Source of the DNA: Polytrichum commune
Lineage: Eukaryota; Streptophyta; Polytrichopsida; Polytrichales; Polytrichaceae
Length of the DNA stretch: 64,000 bases
Assembly: GCA_950295325.1 (NCBI GenBank)
Contig: OX485808.1
Location: 18,682,527-18,746,526 of the forward strand
Reading direction: 5' to 3'
The notes under the pieces were generated by a model. The model saw nothing but the letters and a program-made list of their open reading frames with translations. It made no database searches and was not told the DNA's origin. Of this stretch, positions 46,121 through 55,345 are shown piece by piece (within the stretch, counting starts at the first letter, position 1; each line of letters starts with the position of its first letter). A program made the translations under genes and the position numbers.

Positions 46121-46520
46121 ATTTGGTCCATTAATACCAAATTCAACTTGGGTCCTCCTACCATAGGAGTCCTTGTCAATTTGAACTTCAATTCTTTGCC
46201 ATTATGACACATCATAATGCACCGCAAGCACACCGGCTTGCACCTCACATCTATCATGTGAGTTTCAAAGAAGGCGGCCTTCACAATGACATGCATTTCA
46301 TCTATTTCACATGGTGTGAAATTTTGACAAAATTCCAATGTCCCACATTGAAAGGTTACATGCATCGCGGCCTCCTTTGTCTCATGCGGTTCGCCCTTTC
46401 CAAACCACACCTTGGTTGGCTTCACCACTCTACCAATCGGCAAACCCCAACTCCCTTGTGAGCTTTGGGGTCATGAAAGAATGCCTTAACTCTTTGTCAA
46501 CCCATGAGACAAGCCTCCCA
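46121..46520 (-). pseudogene. Element H protease-like region (D-K-E motif)
   Basis: Minus strand: VDKELRHSFMTPKL (near 46460-46500) in the same open frame as the nucleocapsid repeats (46430-46870), then the KPTKVWFGKGEPHETKEAAM body in frame 46054-46443. A frame change at about 46440 separates them. Confidence 0.75.
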
Positions 46521-46539
46521 TTCATTTGAGCCTCAAGGT

Positions 46540-46900
46540 ACAAAATACTTGGCCTCGGCTTAAGGCTACTAGCCTTGGCCACAAAGCCATCGTCCAACAT
46601 TTGGTCCTCGGCAACTTGGCTTGGCTTGGTCCGCAAAGCCAACTTTAAACATTTCGTCCGCGGGACAAATTGGTTTGGTGCCACAAAACCAATTTCTAAT
46701 AATTTGTCCGCAAAACAAACATGTTTTGCCTTGGTAGCACAAAGCCACCTTCCCACACTCCGTCCGCGGCACGAACATGAATTGCCTTGGTAGGACAAAC
46801 CCACCTCCCAACATTCCGTCCGTGGCACAAGTATGATTTGCTTTGGAAGCATAAATCCACCTTTCAACATTCCGTCCGCGGCACCAACATGTTTTCCCTA
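46540..46900 (-). repeat. Nucleocapsid tandem repeats of element H
   Basis: Two long overlapping minus frames of 146 codons each (46430-46870 and 46569-47009) pass through about six 52-57-bp units without a stop, the longest such run in the window (KTCWCRGRNVERWIY, CRGRSVGRWLC, KHVCFADKLLEIGF). Confidence 0.75.
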
Positions 46901-47520
46901 AGTAAATTGGACCAAACAATTTGCACTCATTTCTTTGGGACCTACTTTGGCTAAAGCCACTTGTGGTGATGCGCCGCCGAACTTCTCTTTTTAGGACCAT
47001 CGACTTCAATGTTCTTCAAATCTTAAAGATTCCCGATACATCCTCAAGAAGCTTTGGGGACTCCGACATGGAATTCACCACCCGCTTTTGAATTCCCACC
47101 TAAAACGATGCATGTCTCACAAGGTCGTCCATTTTAGGTGTATCCTTCACTTGTGCGTTTGAATAGCGCACATAGGCCTTAAGAGGCCCCGGGTGCCTCA
47201 TTTGCACCAATTCCAACATCACCACCTTTTAAGCATTTCAAATTGGAATTTCAATCCAAAATTAATACCCTCCAAGGTTTTAGGTGCATTCGGTATTCTA
47301 GGCCCCAAATATTTTTGGAGGTTTGTGGGAGCCCTTTTCAAAGCACTCCTTCATTTTCCTTACCGAATCCACCTTAGTGCCCACCATTGTCATTAGAACC
47401 AATGGTATGGTCAAACTCCACTTGCACATGATCCTTGTTCCAATTTAAGCCTCACAACCTTTTGGAAACCACGGGCTCACCATCACAACCCGCATTTTTT
47501 GATAGCCATGTTTCCCTCAA
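46901..47520 (-). pseudogene. Element H gag remnant
   Basis: Gag stretches on the minus strand near 47050-47140 and 47330-47500, with several stops. More diverged from E than F is; nearly identical to the gag of W (53620-54120). Confidence 0.65.
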
Positions 47521-47546
47521 AGTGCGAGCTCAAAATTTGAAACCCT

Positions 47547-47558
47547 GCTCTGATACCA
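47547..47558 (-). other. Primer binding site of element H (tRNA-iMet)
   Basis: Minus-strand TGGTATCAGAGC. Confidence 0.95.
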
Positions 47559-47560
47559 CG

Positions 47561-48536
47561 TGTCGCAACCCTTGCTAGTCCCCCTTGACCATCTTGCCAA
47601 TTTTCAATTCTAGCAAAGGTTACGAGTGCCTAACCCTTCGCATACCGCCATGCTAATGGTTAGCTCCTTTAACCCCGGACCAATAGTTCATAGGAGGGAA
47701 CCAACCCTCCTACTTTGCTTTCGGGACTCACCCCTTAATCGGTAACCCATTTCCCCAATGTGGACTTCCATCCATGGAAGTCCAATCCTATGTTGATCAT
47801 CGCGTTGCCGGAGCAACACTACAACAACCCGAACCATACTAGGCAACTATGGCCTCACAATGGGCCAATGCCCATGGAGGCCTTGCCGTTCGGCCTCGGG
47901 TGGGTGAGGCCACACCACCTCACCCATATAAGCCTCTAGGACTCTACACGGAGCCCCTACCCCACCGCCAACCAACCTCTTGTCTCTCTACCAAGAGTTG
48001 GGGCCAAGTGGACATTTTCCCTTAGCTGCTGGGCCTAGAACCCCCCCAGCAGCTTCAGACCATCATAACTTCCTTGTATGATGTCTGATCATAACAACCA
48101 ACCACTCCATCCTCATCTACGCTTCACGTAGATGCCGATGGACTGCTCGCTTGCCCCATTCGGGCAAGTCTTGAGGAAGTTATGCCTGTTTGAACCTTGG
48201 CAGTCCCGGGAATCACTCCCAGGCACTGCTGTACCAGGGCGCTGTCCCGGGACAGCGCCCCACTCAAATGGCCATAACTCCTAGCTCCCACCTCCGCTTG
48301 AGGTGATCTTGAGCATTCTAGAATCACCACGCCATGAGCTATGCATAGCTCATGGCCTCACCCTCATGCCTCCTAGTCTTTGTGGGTGGGGAGGCGTTCC
48401 CAACGCCCGGGGCCCTCACCCACACTAGGATCACTTGGGCCCTCTCACCAACGGTGCCACATGTCCCGGGTGTCACTCCGGGGTCCCCCTTGTGCCCATG
48501 GTGTTTCGGGCACTCCTCATGGAGAGGTGCGCGACA
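47561..48536 (-). repeat. Element H 5' LTR (976 bp)
   Basis: Partner of 41477-42451, ending GTGCGCGACA and followed by the GGACC duplication and the rest of Y. Confidence 0.95.
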
Positions 48537-48541
48537 GGACC

Positions 48542-48950
48542 TAAGTTGAATTTGGTCTTAATGGACCAAATGAAAAATAGAAAGCATAATGGTCGTGGTT
48601 CAATTGGAGCAACTCCAAGGAACGTATTGGGAGGCTAGGAAAGATGGGCCTCCCCCAAACAACATTGGTGTGATGTTGGTAAGATACAAGGATGTATTCA
48701 CCAATGTGTTGCCCAAAAAGTTACCGCCAAGGAGTGAAAAATAACTTTGCTCAACGAGAGATTGAGTTCTTAAGGTATGTGGTGACAAAGGAAGTTGGTG
48801 GACGAACATGAAGAATGTGAAGGCAATCCAAAAGGATAATTGGCCCTTCATTCAAAAATGGCTTAGGTCATTTGTTGGCCTAGCCAACTACTACCACCAC
48901 TTCATTCGAGAGTTTTCTAAGGTTGCTAGGACCTTATTCAACTTATTGAG
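48542..48950 (+). pseudogene. Element Y RT remnant without catalytic core
   Basis: Resumes Y with LNLVLMDQMKNRKHNG, then VRYKDVFTNVLPKKLPPR joined at 48729-48746 to FAQREIEFLRYVVTKE, KGLRSFVGLANYYHHFIREF and ARTLFNLL. This copy keeps LANYYHHF intact. Confidence 0.8.
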
Positions 48951-49340
48951 GAAAATGGCTATCCCAAGAGTGGGATGAGCCTTGCCACCAAGTCTTTGAG
49001 GAGCTTAAGACCAAGTTCCTCTTTACCACCCGTGTTCAAGTTCGCGGAGCTTGAAAAACCTTTTGAGGTGCATACGGGGGGCGAGTGACTTTACCATTGG
49101 CGGATGTTGATGCAAGATGGATGGCCATTGCATATGAGAGCATGAAGCTCGATGGTTCGACTTGTGAAAGAAATGGCTATCCCAAGAGTGGGATGATGTT
49201 TGTCATGAGTCTTTGGGGAGCTTAAGACCAAGTTCTCTTCCCCGCCCGTGCTCAAGTTTGCGGAGCTTGACAAACCTTTTGAGGGGTGCATACGGGGGTG
49301 AATGACTTTGCCAATGGTGGATTGTTGATGTAAGATGGAT
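48951..49340 (+). repeat. Two-unit ~229-bp array (Y)
   Basis: Landmarks at 49065 and 49281 (spacing 216; about 13 bp lost after GATGGTTCGACTTG). This is the shortest array in the window, showing that copy number varies from two to four. Confidence 0.85.
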
Positions 49341-49700
49341 GGCCTTTGCATATGCGAGCATGAAGCTCGATGGTTGTCAAAGAAGACAACCAACTCATGA
49401 CAAAGAACTTCTTTGCCGTAGTGCATTGTTTGAAGATGTGGCGACACTATTTGGGGTCGCACAAAGCAAAGGTCTACATGGACAATGTGTCCTAAAAGAA
49501 TTTTGACATTCAATCGCAAGTGAGCGCCAAGTCATTGCGGTGGCATGATAGTTTGGCGTTTATAAAGGTGGATTTGATCCACAATCCGGACTGTGGTAAT
49601 GTGGTGCGGATGCGCTAAGTAGACCAGATGAGTTCCAATCATTGAGAACCATCCAAACCTTGTGGCTAATGTGTGCCGGCGAAGGAAACTTGTGATGCAA
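49341..49700 (+). pseudogene. Element Y RNase H, C-terminal part (broken)
   Basis: LDGCQRRQPTHDKELL, then frame breaks, VDLIHNPDCGN and a one-base loss in the PDALSR segment. Confidence 0.7.
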
Positions 49701-49749
49701 GATACGGGAGGGATAAATTAACTACCCCAAAGCACAAAAGCTTTTAGGT

Positions 49750-51086
49750 GAGCTTCGCAAGAGCAAGGTGCTCAAAGAGGTTAGTCGGTGGACGGATTGT
49801 TCAAGTGCAAGCAAAGTTGGGTGTATGTGCCACAAGGCAAGTTGAGGCTATTGGTTTTGAAGGAGGAATTTGATAGTCTTATTGCCGGCCTTAGAGGAGA
49901 AAGAAAAAAACCGGCGTAGAATGGTGTCATGGAGGTACCATTGGCGGTGCATAAAGGAAGATATAGCCCACTTTGTGAAGGCTTGAATCAAAGTGCCAAG
50001 TGAACCGAGCCTCTTACCAAAAGCAAGGCGGTTTCTTGCAACCGTTGCCTATCCCGTCAGAGCCATAGCATAGTATGTGCATGGACTTGATCACAAGTTT
50101 GCCGGAGTCACATGGGTATGATGCCATCTTGTTGATGGTAGAGCGGTTTGCCAAGTTGGCACACATGGTGCCGATTGTGGGAACCGCCACCGCGTTGGAG
50201 ACCGCATAGCCTTTTCTCAAAGGATGGTTGAGGCACCACGGGTTGCCAAGAGTGATTGTGTGGGATCAAGATCCAAAGTTCACAAGTGCATTTTCAATGC
50301 ATTTCTCTAAGGAGGTCGGAATGAAACTAAGGTTTAGCACGACCTTGCGTTCCCAAATGGATGGGGAGGCGGAGCATGTGAATGGAGTCTTAAAGCAATA
50401 CTTGAGGAACTTGGTGGGGGAGGACCAAGGAGATTGGGCGGACTATGTGGGTCGAGCGGAGTGTAATTGCAATGCAACCACGCACTTGGCTACCAAGGGG
50501 TGGTCTTTGGTGGTGGCTTATGGAGTGGATGCGCTCCAACCTATTAACCTAGTCCTCGAGGGGGCACATTCAACACTAGAGTTCAACCAAGATGGTGAGG
50601 ACTTGGCCAAGGATGGTAAACAAGTCTTGGAGATGACCAAGTTGTTGGTGGAGAAAGCCCGAAGGTGCTACGGAGTGCAAATCAATGCCGGAAGACGCGA
50701 AGTGGAGTATGAGGTGGGCCAATAAGGTGTTGTTGAATGTGGACAACTTCACCTTGCCCAAAGGCCTTACTTCAAAAGTTCATGTCCAAAATTGGAGCTT
50801 CGTTTTCCATTGTGGAACAAGTGTTCAAGGACATGTATAAGTTGGAATTACCGCCGGACATCAAAGTGCATCCGACATTTCATGTCTCATTACGAAAGTC
50901 ATTTTAGGACGACACCTTGTGGCCTGATCACAAGCAAGTGATTAGGCCACGTCCCGACCTTGTGGAGGTCATTTGGAACATGAGGTAGGAGGGCATCCTC
51001 AAGTGTAGGAAGCCCAAGTGAAAATGAAAGAAAATGTACAAAGGAGTACTTGGTGAAATGGTGAGAATACCATAAGAAAGAAGCTC
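49750..51086 (+). pseudogene. Element Y integrase and truncated chromodomain
   Basis: Zinc-finger region with EEFDSLIAGLRGER, first Asp segment ending at TAG 50207-50209, then 50228-50725 (WDQDPKFTS, AEHVNGVLKQYL). The linker has indels; the chromodomain begins (EYLVKW, TGA) and ends abruptly at the GCTCGGGGGGGGGC junction. Confidence 0.85.
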
Positions 51087-52595
51087 GGGGGGGGCAGTCA
51101 ATGGTTGGAGTAGCTACCTACGTGCGAACAAATGATAGGGTATTTTAAAAACATGGGAGCTAAAAATTATAAATGAACTTAGAGTAATATAGGGTATCAA
51201 AATGACACTAGACATCTTTAAAGTACTATAGGGTATGGAATAATAGGTCCCATTAGAAAATGAAGTAGTTCTAAAATACCCCCCTTTATATTATTATTTT
51301 TGACCAAAAGTATGAAAATGCTACATTGTGAGTTATCCTAAAATATAGAAGAGCTTAGTGGCCTCTCATTATTAGGTGTGTAAGAGCTTGGCTGTCTTCA
51401 AACTCATGCACAATTAGTTTAATGGTCGGAAAAAATGGCTTCCCCTCCCCTCCCCTTGCCTTGTGCCTCTCAGGCATCAACCCCCCTGCGCTAGCTCTCT
51501 GTCTCTCTCTTTCTCTCCCTCTCTCTCTGCCTCCCTCGTTCGCCCTTTGCCCGCGCTTCCCTCTCTCTGGATGCTCCAGCTGCACTCCCTCGGATTGCAC
51601 CCCAATTACTGCTGCCTCGCCACACACACCGCCAACCTTCCTCGCAACATCGTAAGTCTCCGCATCCCTAGCCACCTCAATTTCTGGATTTTAGGATTCG
51701 ATGGCTTGGCAGACCCGCGTGTTCCCACCGACAATATGCTTGTGTGAGGTTTAAAGGAATGCACACTGTGTGGTTAGAGAGAGAGAGAGCATGTAGAGAT
51801 GGTTGTCTGTAAGGTACCGTAGATGTATTGTCTTCTTGCCAGTGTTGGATATGCGATCTTACTGCATCGGCTCCGTAGATTTAGTATTTTGAGTCTTTCT
51901 TGTGAGTTTAAAATTTTCATTTTTCATTTTTTGTATGGAGAGAGGAGTTGGCGGTGGAGATCATCACGACTTCAACCTTTGGGACTTGGTCGCTGGTTTT
52001 TATCCGAAGGTGAATTGATGTGATGATCAAAATTTTCTGAAGCTCACCATCGGGTGACAGTGTCAAGCTTGGGGTCGACAAAATCGATGTCATTAGTGAG
52101 AAGGATGCGGGCAGAGTATTGTACTGTAAGTTTCCCCAGCCTCTTGATCTATCCTCACCTCCAATAATTGTTGGACTTCTTTTTGACTTCAGCATTGCAT
52201 TTGATCTGGGCCTTAAATTATAATACGCCAGCTCTCAGAAACCTCACAGTCTGAGCTTTACTACAACCTTCTTCTTGGAATATTGTGAAGAGCGATTTTC
52301 TAATAGCTGCTCCCTGTATTTAGAAAGCACCAGAACTGATTTATCACCAGGAAAGAAAGTAGTCTCCGAGAACTTGAAAGCCAACACAGGAGGAATATGA
52401 TACTTCTGATGAGAGGGCCTGGTTACTTAAGCTTCAGCAGCAATTATGGTATTCCTGAAAGCTCCGCTTGTTTTTCATTACAGTCCTTTAGATCGTGGCA
52501 ATCCTGAAAGTGAAGCTACCTGGTCCACTAATTGCAGCTATGAATATCGACGTACATACTTCCTTCTCTGTATTGGTATCTTCTTCCTTGTTAGT
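51087..52595. other. Low-copy, gene-like DNA left of element W
   Basis: Differs from the repeats in composition: AT-rich at first (TATATTATTA near 51287), then a CT-rich tract (about 51490-51560) like a plant 5' leader, a GTAAGT donor-like site at 51652, and a short GA repeat at 51776-51789. A frame at about 52032-52219 reads SSPSGDSVKLGVDKIDVISE and on to RVLYCKFPQPLDLSSPPII before TAA; a GTAAGT (52128) lies inside it. No family is recognised. It may be the 5' part of a host gene on the plus strand; it continues at 59826 once W is removed. Confidence 0.4.
51490..51560 (+). repeat. CT-rich microsatellite-like tract
   Basis: Irregular (CTCT)n with interspersed G and C. It gives low-complexity Leu/Ser-rich frames that are unlikely to be protein. 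Confidence 0.7.
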
Positions 52596-53572
52596 TGTCG
52601 CGCACCTCTCCATGAGGAGTGCCCGAAACACCATGGGCACAAGGGGGACCCCGGAGTGACACCCGGGACTTGTGGCGCCGTTGGTGAGAGGGCCCAAGTG
52701 ATCCTAGTGTGGGTGAGGGCCCCGGGCGTTGGGAACGCCTCCCACCCACGAAGATTAGGAGGCACAAGGGTAAGGCCATGAGTTATGCGTAGCTCATGGC
52801 GTGGTGATTCTAGAAAGCTCAAGAACACCTCAATCGGAGGTGTGAGCTAGGAGTTATGGCCATTTGAGTGGGGCGCTGTCCCGGGACAGCGCCCTGGTAC
52901 AGCAGTGCCTGGGAGTGATTCCCGGGACTGCCAAGGTTCAAACAGGCATAACTTCCTCAAGACTTGCTCAAATGGAGCAAGTGAGGAGTCCATCGGCATC
53001 TACGTGAAGCGTAGATGAACATGGAGTGGTTGGTTGTTATGATCAGACATCATACAAGGAAGTTATGATGGTCTGAAGCTGCTGGGGGGGTTCTAGGCCC
53101 AGCAGCTAAAGGAAAATGTCCACTTGGCCCCAACTCTTGGTAGAGAGACAAGAGGTTGGTTGACGGTGGGGAAGGGGCCCCGCGTGAAGTCCTAGAGGCT
53201 TATATGGGTGAGGTGGTGTGGCCTCACCCACCCGAGGCCGAACGGTATGGCCTCCATGGGCATTGGCCCAATGTGAGGCCATAGTTGCCTAGTATGACTC
53301 GGGTCGTTGTAGTGTTGCTCCGGCAACGCGATGATCAACATAAGATGGGACTTCCATGGATGGAAGTCCACATCTAGGAATGGGTTACCGATTAAGGGGT
53401 GAGTCCCGAAAGCAAAGTAGGAGGGTTGGTTCCCCTCCTATGAACTATATGGTCCGGGGTAAGAGGAGCTAACCATTAGCATGGCGGAATGTAAAGGGTT
53501 AGCGACTCGTAACCTTTGCTAGAATTGAAAATTGGCAAGATTGTCAAGGGGGGGCTAGCAAGGGTTGCGACA
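52596..53572 (+). repeat. Element W 5' LTR (977 bp)
   Basis: Contains a perfect 22-bp palindrome (52872-52893), the T:A hairpin (52962-52969 / 52975-52982), a CATCTACG stem (52997-53004 / 53010-53017) and an AGCTGCTGGG stem (53077-53086 / 53098-53107). The TATA-like TTATATGG lies at 53200-53207; on the opposite strand it reads CCATATAAGCC. Confidence 0.97.
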
Positions 53573-53574
53573 TT

Positions 53575-53586
53575 TGGTATCAGAGC
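53575..53586 (+). other. Primer binding site of element W (tRNA-iMet)
   Basis: TGGTATCAGAGC, two bases (TT) after the LTR. Confidence 0.95.
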
Positions 53587-53619
53587 AGGGTTCCAAATTT
53601 TGAGCTCGCAGTTTGAGGG

Positions 53620-54120
53620 AAACATGGCTATCAAAAAAATGCGGGTTGTGATGGTGAGCCCGTGGTTTCCAAAAGGTTGTGAGGCTTAAATTGGAACAAG
53701 GATCATGTGCAAGTGGAGTTTGACCATATCATTGGTTCTAATGACAATGGTGGGCACTAAGGTGGATTCGGTAAGGAAAATGAAGGAGTGCTTTGAAAAG
53801 GGCTCCCACAAACCTCCAAAAGTATTTGGGGCCTAGAATACCGAATGCACCTAAAACCTTGGAGGGTATTAATTTTGGATTGAAATTCCAATTTGAAATG
53901 CTTAAAAGGTGGTGATGTTGGAATTGGTGCAAATGAGGCACCCGGGGCCTCTTAAGGCCTATGTGCGCTATTCAAACGCACAAGTGAAGGATACACCTAA
54001 AATGGACGACCTTGTGAGACATGCATCGTTTTAGGTGGGAATTCAAAAGCGGGTGGTGAATTCCATGTCCGAGTCCCCAAAGCTTCTTGAGGACGTATCG
54101 GGAATCTTTAAGATTTGAAG
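53620..54120 (+). pseudogene. Element W gag remnant
   Basis: Gag-like stretches with early stops (a TAA after GTGAGGCT near 53690) and shifted frames; no open frame over 80 codons. Broken even though the LTRs are identical, so the breaks predate this insertion. The same stop-bearing gag is in H. Confidence 0.65.
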
Positions 54121-54124
54121 AACA

Positions 54125-54505
54125 TTGAAATTGATGGTCCTAAAAAGAAGTTCGACGGCGTACCACCATGAAGTGGGTTTAGCCGAAAAAGGTCTCAAGG
54201 AAATGGGCGTAAGTAGTGTGGCCGTTATACCAAGGCAAATCATGCTCGTTCCGCGGACGCAATGTGGGAAGGTGGCTTTGTGGTACCAAGCCAAATCATA
54301 TTTGTGCCGTATGCGGAATGTTAGAAGTTGGTTTTATGCTACTAATCCATATAATGTTTGGGCCGCGGACGGAATGTTACAATGTGAATTGGTGGTACCA
54401 AGCTAGAACATATTTGTGCCGCGGACGGGATGTTAAAAGTTGGCTTTGCGGACCAAGCCAAAACATATTGTTGCCGTGGACCGAATGTTAGACTATGGCT
54501 TTGTG
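54125..54505 (+). repeat. Nucleocapsid tandem repeats of element W
   Basis: About five units (cores near 54250, 54305, 54362, 54419 and 54473, spacings 54-57). Frame 54216-54491 is open for 91 codons: GKSCSFRGRNVGRWLCGTKP and NHICAVCGMLEVGF. The CAVCGML stretch is the closest thing to a CX2C knuckle in the family. Confidence 0.75.
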
Positions 54506-54559
54506 GCCAAGGCTAATAGCCTTAAGCCAAGGCCAAGTCTTTTATACCTTGAGGCTCAA

Positions 54560-54990
54560 GTAATCGGAGATATGTCTCATGAGTTGACAAAGAGGCAATG
54601 GACTCTTTCATGAGCCCAAAGCTCATAAGGGGGTTGGGGCTTGTCGACGCATAGAGCGGGCAAGCCCACCAAGGTGCGGTTTGCAAAGGGCGAACCGCAT
54701 GAAGCAAAGGAAGCCGCGATGCATGTAACCTTTCAATGTGGGACATTGAATTTTGTCAAAATTTCACACCATGTGAAATTAATAAGGTGCATGTCATTGT
54801 AAAGATCACCTTCTTTGAAACTCACGTGATAGATGTGAGGCCGAAGCCGGTGTGCTTGCGGTGCATTATGATGTGTCATAATGACAAGGAGATGAAGTTC
54901 AAATTGACAAGGACTCCTATGGTAGGAGGATCCAAGTTGAATTTGGTCTTAATGGACCAAATGCAAAATGAAAAACATAATGGTTGGAGT
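54560..54990 (+). pseudogene. Element W protease-like region (D-K-E motif)
   Basis: GAC 54586-54588 begins D-K-E-A-M-D-S-F where D-T-G-A is expected. The body is split by a frameshift near 54745; the second part (54736-55029) includes CQNFTPCEINKVHVIVKITF and MVGGSKLNLVLMDQMQ. Confidence 0.75.
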
Positions 54991-55009
54991 TCAATTGGAG
55001 CAACTCCAA

Positions 55010-55345
55010 AGAACTTATGGGGAGGCTAGGAAAGATGGGCCTCCCCTAAACCGTTTGGTGAGATACAAGGATGTATTCACCAATGTGTTGCCCAAAAAGT
55101 TACCGCCAAGGAGTAAAAAATAACTTTGCTCAACAAGAGATTGAGTTCTTGAGGTATGTGGTGACAAAGGAAGTTGGTGGACGAACATGAAGAATGTGAA
55201 GGCAATCCAAAAGGAGAACTGGCCCTTCATTCAAAAAAGGCTTAGGTCATTTGTTGGCCTAGCCAACTACTACCACCACTTCATTCGAGAGTTTTTGAAG
55301 GTTGCTAGGACCTTATTCAACTTATTGAAGGAAACGGCTATCCCA
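55010..55345 (+). pseudogene. Element W RT remnant without catalytic core
   Basis: RYKDVFTNVLPKKLPPR, then TAA at the junction (55107-55127), FAQQEIEFLRYVVTKE, FVGLANYYHHFIREFLKVAR. Same core deletion as in older copies, which dates the deletion before the most recent transposition. Confidence 0.85.

Larger units (their letters stand above)
41477..48536 (-). mobile_element. Element H: complete 7,060-bp minus copy inside Y
   Basis: 3' LTR 41477-42451, internal 42452-47560, 5' LTR 47561-48536. Perfect GGACC duplication (41472-41476, 48537-48541). The LTRs share private variants (GGTGGGGAGGCG; CTCCCACCTCCGCTTGAGG) and differ at few positions by eye. All coding domains carry the family defects. 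Confidence 0.95.
39085..51086 (+). mobile_element. Element Y: plus copy with rearranged 5' LTR, lost 3' end, and element H inside
   Basis: 5' LTR complex 39085-40219, gag to protease 40220-41476, then element H (41477-48536), then RT remnant to chromodomain 48542-51086. At 51086 the family sequence stops at a run of G and low-copy DNA begins, so the chromodomain end, 3' non-coding region, PPT and 3' LTR are gone. Confidence 0.85.

Noticed and set aside
41477..48536. Independent horizontal transfer or viral integration
   Set aside because: LTRs, PBS, PPT and internal sequence match the neighbouring copies; no envelope-like or foreign gene is present.
51422..51747. Leu/Ser-rich ORFs over the CT tract as a membrane protein
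   Set aside because: Low-complexity CT repeats give hydrophobic residues in two frames equally; a leader sequence is more likely.
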